A stretch of 10,840 nucleotides of DNA from an uncultured Clostridia bacterium (GTDB taxonomy: Bacteria; Bacillota; Clostridia; UBA1381). The notes below the pieces were generated by a model that did no database searches, was not told where the DNA came from, and worked only from the letters and a program-made list of their open reading frames with translations. Below are positions 6,883 to 10,840 of this stretch, one piece after another; position 1 is the stretch's first letter; every line of letters starts with the position of its first letter. The position numbers and the translations under genes were made by a program. The stretch lies in the NCBI GenBank assembly GCA_910578235.1, contig CAJTPP010000011.1:2433-13272 (forward strand), written 5' to 3'.

Positions 6883-7056
6883 ATGGTTGGCAAGAAAATA
6901 AATATGCTCAAAAATGTTTATTCCCTTACATTCAGACTGATGACCGATAAAGAACAGGCGCAAAATCACTGTAACTGCGGTAATACAAAATTAGTGCTTG
7001 ATACAATTTGCGGTTGGATTGAAATGATTGGAGAACAAGAGAATAAATTACTATGA
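6883..7056 (+). pseudogene. Short ORF resembling the C-terminal tip of an alpha/beta hydrolase
   Basis: A 57-residue ORF whose ATG directly follows the TAA of the methyltransferase -1 frame, in the same frame; a second ATG is at 6904. The sequence 'FRLMTDKEQAQNHCNCGNTKLVLDTICGWIE' resembles the C-terminal catalytic-His region of prolyl-oligopeptidase/dienelactone-type hydrolases (pattern E-x-x-x-HC-x-x-G-x-x-x-L...W). The nucleophile and acid residues would be upstream and are absent, so it would be a decayed remnant. No clear ribosome binding site precedes either ATG. The assignment rests on one short motif and is tentative; the alternative is a non-coding stretch with a chance ORF. Confidence 0.4.
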
Positions 7057-7120
7057 TTGAAATGTATTTGTGATTATACTTACTCTACTTGATACGAATT
7101 ATAAATTAGTAAAGCACTTC

Positions 7121-7149
7121 TTGACAAATTCAATTATTTTTGATAAAAT
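7121..7149 (+). promoter_or_regulatory. Sigma-A-type promoter upstream of the MATE fusion gene
   Basis: TTGACA (7121-7126), a 17-base spacer and TAAAAT (7144-7149). The predicted start near 7156 is 130 bases before the MATE ATG. A strong terminator lies in between. Confidence 0.7.
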
Positions 7150-7167
7150 ATCATAGTCGGACAGCAA

Positions 7168-7210
7168 ACAGAGCGTAGAATTCACGACGGATTCTACGCT
7201 CTGTTTTTTT
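7168..7210 (+). terminator. Strong intrinsic terminator in the leader, possible attenuator
   Basis: CAGAGCGTAGAAT (7169-7181) pairs perfectly with ATTCTACGCTCTG (7191-7203) around a 9-base loop, followed by seven T (7204-7210). It starts only about 12 bases after the predicted transcription start. Unless antitermination occurs or another promoter exists, the 7121 promoter would make only a ~55-base RNA. It could instead terminate transcription coming from the methyltransferase. Confidence 0.85.
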
Positions 7211-7248
7211 GCGGTATCGGCGTAGTTTTCAGGCAGCTTTTCTCTGAT

Positions 7249-7285
7249 AAAGACTCCACAAATAACATAATTTACGGAGGTCTTT
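7249..7285 (+). promoter_or_regulatory. Possible hairpin sequestering the MATE ribosome binding site
   Basis: AAAGACTCC (7249-7257) can pair with GGAGGTCTTT (7276-7285), leaving one bulged G. The stem buries the GGAGG ribosome binding site of the ATG at 7287, with an 18-base AT-rich loop. This could limit translation. The pairing is seen directly; its use in the cell is inference. Confidence 0.4.
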
Positions 7286-7286
7286 T

Positions 7287-9293
7287 ATGAACGAAAATCA
7301 AAACTCTCAATTTTTAGGTAAAGAGAGAATATCAAAACTTATGCTGAAATTCTCTATACCTTGCGTACTCTCGCTTCTAGTCAGCGCACTATACAATATT
7401 GTCGACCAGATTTTTATCGGCAACAGCGAATTAAGCGCGCTCGGCAATGCGGCGACAGGCGTTGTTTTTCCAATTTTTATTATCGCGCAGGCTTTTGCTT
7501 GGTGCTTCGGTGATGGCTGCGCCGCATATCTTAATATATGTCAAGGCAGAAAAGATACGCAAAACGCGCACAAATCTATTGGAAGCGGCATATCTATTAC
7601 ACTAATTGTCAGCGTTCTTCTTATGGCAGTATTTTTTCCGTTGAAAGAACAGCTTTTAACCTTATTTGGTGCGTCTGAAAACAGTCTCGGAATGGCGGTT
7701 GAATATTTTAATATCATTCTCGCTTTTTTCCCGCTTTATATGCTGTCGAATATGATGAACGCGGTCATTCGCGCGGACGGAAGTCCGGCATGGTCTATGG
7801 CTTCAATGCTTGCCGGCGCAATTACAAATATTATTCTTGACCCTGTTTTTATTTTTGGGACAAAATGGGGTATGTCCGGCGCGGCATTGGCAACCGTAAT
7901 AGGTCAGACCGTTTCATTTGTAATTTCGCTTGTTTACTTTTTTAGAACAAAGACATTTAAGCTGACATTAAAAAGCTTTTTGCCTAATTTCAAAGCATTT
8001 TCGCCTGCTCTCCAGCTTGGTATATCGTCTTTTATTACGCAAATGACGATTGTTATAATCTCTTTGGTATGTAATATAATGCTTGCAAGATACGGCGCAG
8101 TTTCACAGTACGGAGCAGATATTCCGATTGCAATTATCGGTATTGAAAGCAAGGTATTCACGGTTGTTATTAACCTTGTTGTGGGTATTGTTCTTGGCTG
8201 TCAGCCAATTATCAGTTACAATATGGGCGCAAAACAATATGACAGAGTAAAGAAATTATACCGCAATATACTTTTATGTACGGTTGTCATCAGTCTCGCT
8301 TCAACATTATTGTTTGAGCTTGCTCCGCGCACAGTAGTCGGCATATTCGGCACGCCTACAAATATTCCGAACCCCGAAGATTATTGGACGTTCGGCACAT
8401 TGACTTTCCGAATTTTCCTTAGTCTTGTGATATTTACCTGTACGATTAAAATGACTTCAATATTCTTTCAAGCGGTAGGAAAGCCTGTCCGCGCCGTTAT
8501 TGCTTCTATGATAAGAGATATTGTTTGCTTTATTCCTTTGATTATTATTTTACCGATATTTTTCGGTATTGAGGGGATTTTATTTGCGGCTCCTGCTGCT
8601 GATTTAATCGCAATGGTTGTAGCTGCTATATTAACCGTTACTTTTATGCGAACGCTAAAATTAAACAAGGATAAGCAATCGGCAAGCACTGTACTTAAAC
8701 CGTCAAAAAAAGGCGTTATTATTACTATTGCAAGAGAACACGGCTCGTCCGGCAAGCAAATAGGAAAATTGGTAGCTGATAAAATGGGAATACCTTTCTA
8801 CTACAAGGAAATGACAGCATTAGCCGCGCAGGAAAGCGGACTTGACAAGGAATTTATTTCAGATATTAACGCAAATTCCCCCTCTTTGCTTCATAATCTT
8901 TATCTTAGTACCAATGTAGTACAGCAGGCTATTACAGCGCAAGACAAGGTTATACGCAAAATTGCAGACAACGGAAGCTGCGTTATTGTAGGCAGGGCGG
9001 CAGATTATGTATTGCGGAATTATAAAAATATTATCCGTATATTTATTTACGCTCCCGAAGATTATCGTATCAAGCGCATTATGGAAGTGTATGGCGACAG
9101 TGAACAGGACGCAAAGAAAAACATTCATCGTTCTGATGAAGCAAGAGCCGCATACTATAAAAATATTTCCGAATTGAATTGGGGCGAAAGAAACAACTAT
9201 GAATTGATGATTGACAGCTCTATTGGACTTGAAGCAAGCGCGGATATAATTTACCGTTATATTCTAAACTATAAATCTGAAAATAATATGTAA
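7287..9293 (+). CDS. MATE efflux transporter fused to a C-terminal cytidylate-kinase-like domain
   Basis: A 668-residue membrane protein. Residues ~10-455 form a complete MATE-family antiporter with about 12 hydrophobic segments; 'IPCVLSLLVSALYNIVDQIFIGN' and the 'GDGCAAYLNICQG' region resemble the MepA-type subgroup, which exports drugs or metabolites using ion gradients. A short polar linker (~455-475) leads to a cytosolic domain (476-664) starting 'VIITIAREHGSSGKQIG', the modified P-loop of cytidylate-kinase-like proteins (Cytidylate_kin2 type). Its later blocks are 'CVIVGRAADYVL', 'RIFIYAPEDYRIKRIME' and 'RSDEARAAYYKNISELNWGERNNYELMIDSS'. In Clostridia a separate gene of this kind often follows a MATE gene; here there is a single frame with no stop or start at the junction. 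Whether the domain phosphorylates a nucleotide, the cargo or acts as a nucleotide sensor is unknown. GGAGG at 7276-7280 supports ATG 7287. Confidence 0.88.
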   Translation: MNENQNSQFLGKERISKLMLKFSIPCVLSLLVSALYNIVDQIFIGNSELSALGNAATGVVFPIFIIAQAFAWCFGDGCAAYLNICQGRKDTQNAHKSIGSGISITLIVSVLLMAVFFPLKEQLLTLFGASENSLGMAVEYFNIILAFFPLYMLSNMMNAVIRADGSPAWSMASMLAGAITNIILDPVFIFGTKWGMSGAALATVIGQTVSFVISLVYFFRTKTFKLTLKSFLPNFKAFSPALQLGISSFITQMTIVIISLVCNIMLARYGAVSQYGADIPIAIIGIESKVFTVVINLVVGIVLGCQPIISYNMGAKQYDRVKKLYRNILLCTVVISLASTLLFELAPRTVVGIFGTPTNIPNPEDYWTFGTLTFRIFLSLVIFTCTIKMTSIFFQAVGKPVRAVIASMIRDIVCFIPLIIILPIFFGIEGILFAAPAADLIAMVVAAILTVTFMRTLKLNKDKQSASTVLKPSKKGVIITIAREHGSSGKQIGKLVADKMGIPFYYKEMTALAAQESGLDKEFISDINANSPSLLHNLYLSTNVVQQAITAQDKVIRKIADNGSCVIVGRAADYVLRNYKNIIRIFIYAPEDYRIKRIMEVYGDSEQDAKKNIHRSDEARAAYYKNISELNWGERNNYELMIDSSIGLEASADIIYRYILNYKSENNM

Positions 9294-9300
9294 TATTATC

Positions 9301-9329
9301 TTGACAAATAAAAAACTCCGTGCTATAAT
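9301..9329 (+). promoter_or_regulatory. Consensus sigma-A promoter of the TetR-family gene
   Basis: TTGACA (9301-9306), a 17-base spacer and TATAAT (9324-9329) match the consensus perfectly. The -35 begins 8 bases after the MATE stop codon. The predicted start lies within the palindromes at 9331-9356, so strong basal transcription with tight repression is expected. Confidence 0.9.
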
Positions 9330-9330
9330 T

Positions 9331-9356
9331 ATAACAGTGTTATATAACAATGTTAT
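9331..9356. promoter_or_regulatory. Two abutting 13-bp palindromes, TetR autoregulatory operator candidate
   Basis: ATAACAGTGTTAT (9331-9343) and ATAACAATGTTAT (9344-9356) each have perfect 6-bp arms around one central base and are directly adjacent, differing only at that base. They occupy the space from just after the -10 box to just before the ribosome binding site, as expected for autorepression by the downstream TetR-family protein. No further copy was noticed elsewhere in the window. Confidence 0.8.
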
Positions 9357-9370
9357 ACGGAGGTACTCCT

Positions 9371-9988
9371 ATGAGCGAAAGCGAAAAAACAACGCTTGAA
9401 GCCATATCACAGGCGGCAAAGGCGGAATTTCTTGAAAAAGGATTTAGGGGCGCATCACTCCGTAATATCGTTAAAACTGCAAATGTGACGACAGGCGCAT
9501 TTTACGGATATTATAAAAGCAAGGAAGATTTATTTGACGCTTTGGTAGGTAAACAGGCAGAATATGTTATGTCTGTTTATCAAAAGGCGCAAACAGATTT
9601 TGCTATGCTGCCGCCCGATGAACAGAAAAAGTATATGAGCGAGATTTCGGGAGAATGTATGGTCGATATTCTTGAATACACCTACAAAAATCTTGATGAG
9701 TTCAGACTTATTCTTTCCTGTTCAGAGGGTACAAAGTACGAGAGCTTCGTACACGATATGGTTGAAGTGGAAGTAGACGCAACGCATAAATTCAACGAGG
9801 TACTTAACGGCTTGGGTGTAAAATCTAAACTTCTCAATCCGAATTTAGAGCATATGCTCATAAGCGGAATGTTTGCGGCATTTTTTGAAATGGTAATTCA
9901 CGATATGCCGCTTGCGGACGCAAAACAGTATTTACAAGATTTACGCGCGTTCTACACTGCCGGTTGGCAAAAAATTATGGGCTTTTAA
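9371..9988 (+). CDS. TetR/AcrR-family transcriptional regulator
   Basis: A 205-residue regulator. The N-terminal TetR DNA-binding domain is clear: helix 1 'EAISQAAKAEFLEKGF', then the helix-turn-helix 'SLRNIVKTANVTTGAFYGYYKSKEDLFDALV' (about residues 27-58). The remaining ~145 residues form the variable helical ligand-binding and dimer domain, whose ligand cannot be predicted. ATG 9371 is chosen over ATG 9350 because GGAGG (9359-9363) sits 7 bases before it and 9350 lies inside an operator palindrome. It has its own consensus promoter with two adjacent palindromes, implying autoregulation. The MATE fusion is upstream and the ABC transporter downstream; TetR proteins in this position usually control efflux pumps. 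A partial terminator-like hairpin after it may still let transcription continue into the ABC gene. Confidence 0.93.
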   Translation: MSESEKTTLEAISQAAKAEFLEKGFRGASLRNIVKTANVTTGAFYGYYKSKEDLFDALVGKQAEYVMSVYQKAQTDFAMLPPDEQKKYMSEISGECMVDILEYTYKNLDEFRLILSCSEGTKYESFVHDMVEVEVDATHKFNEVLNGLGVKSKLLNPNLEHMLISGMFAAFFEMVIHDMPLADAKQYLQDLRAFYTAGWQKIMGF

Positions 9989-9995
9989 GCCTAAC

Positions 9996-10031
9996 AGGGA
10001 AAGCTGTATATCAGTATTCCCTTTAATTTTT
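9996..10031 (+). terminator. Weak terminator-like hairpin between the TetR and ABC genes
   Basis: AGGGAA (9996-10001) pairs with TTCCCT (10017-10022), with an inner CTG/CAG stem and a TATAT loop, followed by TTTAATTTTTA. The stem is short, so partial read-through into the ABC transporter gene is likely. Confidence 0.5.
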
Positions 10032-10039
10032 AAGTATTG

Positions 10040-10055
10040 GTTAGCTATAACTAAC
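10040..10055. promoter_or_regulatory. Operator candidate 3: GTTAG-N6-CTAAC before the ABC transporter
   Basis: GTTAG (10040-10044) and CTAAC (10051-10055) around CTATAA. This 16-base core is the exact reverse complement of the core at 1259-1274. It ends 6 bases before the AAGGAGG site. A TATAAC inside it could be a -10 box, but no good -35 is seen. The shared site argues that the ABC gene and the flavodoxin operon answer to one regulator. Confidence 0.72.
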
Positions 10056-10075
10056 TATGTTAAGGAGGTATTAAC

Positions 10076-10840
10076 TTGAAAAAACAAAGTAATTTATCAA
10101 GGCTTATGCAGTATGCAGGAGGGCATAAAATCTTAACATATTCTTCTTGGGTACTGTCAGCGTTAAGCGCGTTTTGCGCTCTTGTTCCGCTCATCTATAT
10201 ATGGCGGATAATCAAAGAAGTATTAGATGTTGCACCAAATTTTGAAAATGCAAACAGTCTAACACATTATGGCATTATGGCGGTAGTATTTGCAATTTTA
10301 TCGGTACTTATCTATATCAGCGGACTTATGTGTTCTCATTTATCAGCATTTCGCATAGCAGCGAATATGCGCCGTGATTGTATGCAGCATATTGTAAAGC
10401 TTCCGCTTGGAACTGCGGAAAGCATAGGCAGCGGAAAATTAAGAAAAATCGTTACGGACTCAAGCGCGGCAACGGAAACATATCTTGCTCACCGTCTGCC
10501 CGATAAAGCCGGAGCGATTGCAACTCCTGTCGGTCTTTTGATTATGCTCTTTACTTTCGATTGGCGGCTCGGACTTTTGAGCCTTATACCTGTTATTTTG
10601 GGATTTTTGATTATGACAAAAATGACGGGCGCAAGAATGGAGCAGAAAATGAAAGAATATCAAAACGCGCTTGCGGATATGTCAAACGAAGCGGTTGAAT
10701 ATGTGAGGGGCGTTCCCGTAGTAAAAACTTTCGGTCAGACTGTATTTTCTTTCAAGCGTTTCAAAGGCTCTATTGATAATTATGAAAAATGGGTAATCGC
10801 ATACACAAAGGACTTGCGGCTTCCTATGATGTTTTATACT
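10076..10840 (+). CDS. ABC exporter-fold transporter, permease part (5' end only)
   Basis: The frame opens with TTG at 10076, 7 bases after a strong AAGGAGG (10062-10068), and stays open to the window end: 255 codons are visible. The next in-frame ATG (10106) has no comparable site and would remove conserved N-terminal residues. The visible region is a six-helix type I ABC exporter membrane domain, with helices near residues 20-43, 65-90 and 140-180, separated by the usual cytoplasmic stretches ('RRDCMQHIVKLPLGTAESIGSGKLRKIVTDSSAATETYLAHRLPD', 'NEAVEYVRGVPVVKTFGQT'). The nucleotide-binding domain should follow outside the window. The 'AHRLPDKAGAIATPVGLL' segment resembles the IrtA/YbtP-like group, some of which import siderophore-bound iron despite the exporter fold; others are drug exporters. 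A second half-transporter gene is expected next. The upstream operator links it to the flavodoxin operon. Confidence 0.85.
   Translation, partial: MKKQSNLSRLMQYAGGHKILTYSSWVLSALSAFCALVPLIYIWRIIKEVLDVAPNFENANSLTHYGIMAVVFAILSVLIYISGLMCSHLSAFRIAANMRRDCMQHIVKLPLGTAESIGSGKLRKIVTDSSAATETYLAHRLPDKAGAIATPVGLLIMLFTFDWRLGLLSLIPVILGFLIMTKMTGARMEQKMKEYQNALADMSNEAVEYVRGVPVVKTFGQTVFSFKRFKGSIDNYEKWVIAYTKDLRLPMMFYT

Noticed and set aside
9283..9299. ATAATAT/ATATTAT palindrome spanning the MATE stop codon
   Set aside because: Very AT-rich, short, no T-run, and it only partly reaches the TetR promoter; probably chance.
1..10840. CRISPR array, tRNA, rRNA, insertion sequence or att site
   Set aside because: No regularly spaced repeats, clover-leaf tRNA, rRNA-like stretch, transposase or terminal repeats were seen.

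Overview
The window reads as low-to-moderate GC DNA from a Firmicute, most likely a gut-type anaerobic Clostridia member. Reasons: strong GGAGG ribosome binding sites, TTGACA/TATAAT-type promoters, U-tailed hairpin terminators, and families typical of that group (DUF3793, DUF2325, DUF3783, short flavodoxin, MATE with a cytidylate-kinase-like domain). All recognisable genes are on the + strand.

Region 1 (1-1128) is the 3' part of a membrane-anchored NlpC/P60 cell-wall peptidase of the kind carried in the conjugation modules of clostridial integrative conjugative elements. It ends at a hairpin terminator. Everything downstream looks like accessory cargo next to, or inside, such an element. No integrase, att site or insertion sequence is visible here.

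Region 2 (1223-2711) is a promoter with two GTTAG-N6-CTAAC operator candidates, followed by a compact operon: a DUF3793 protein, a Cys-rich DUF2325 protein and a short-chain flavodoxin. Region 3 (2712-6159) has two tandem hairpins, then a secreted 1088-residue protein made of about seven beta-sandwich-like repeats, a complete DUF3783-like domain, a FIVAR-like helical domain and a C-terminal beta domain, closed by a hairpin.

Region 4 (6160-7286) holds a SAM-dependent methyltransferase whose frame is broken exactly at an A AAA AAG slippery heptamer, a small ORF resembling the C-terminal tip of an alpha/beta hydrolase, then a promoter immediately followed by a strong terminator and a possible hairpin over the next ribosome binding site. 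Region 5 (7287-10840) encodes a MATE transporter fused to a cytidylate-kinase-like domain, a TetR-family regulator with its own consensus promoter and two abutting 13-bp palindromes, and the start of an ABC exporter-fold transporter. That last gene begins with TTG and is preceded by a third GTTAG-N6-CTAAC site.

Working interpretation (inference): one regulator binding GTTAG-N6-CTAAC links the flavodoxin operon to the ABC transporter. The half-site resembles those of DtxR/IdeR-type metal regulators, and these DUF families often sit near ferrous-iron and siderophore-type transport genes in Clostridia. The cluster may therefore be a mobile metal-acquisition or metal-stress cassette. The regulator is not in the window, so this is unproven.
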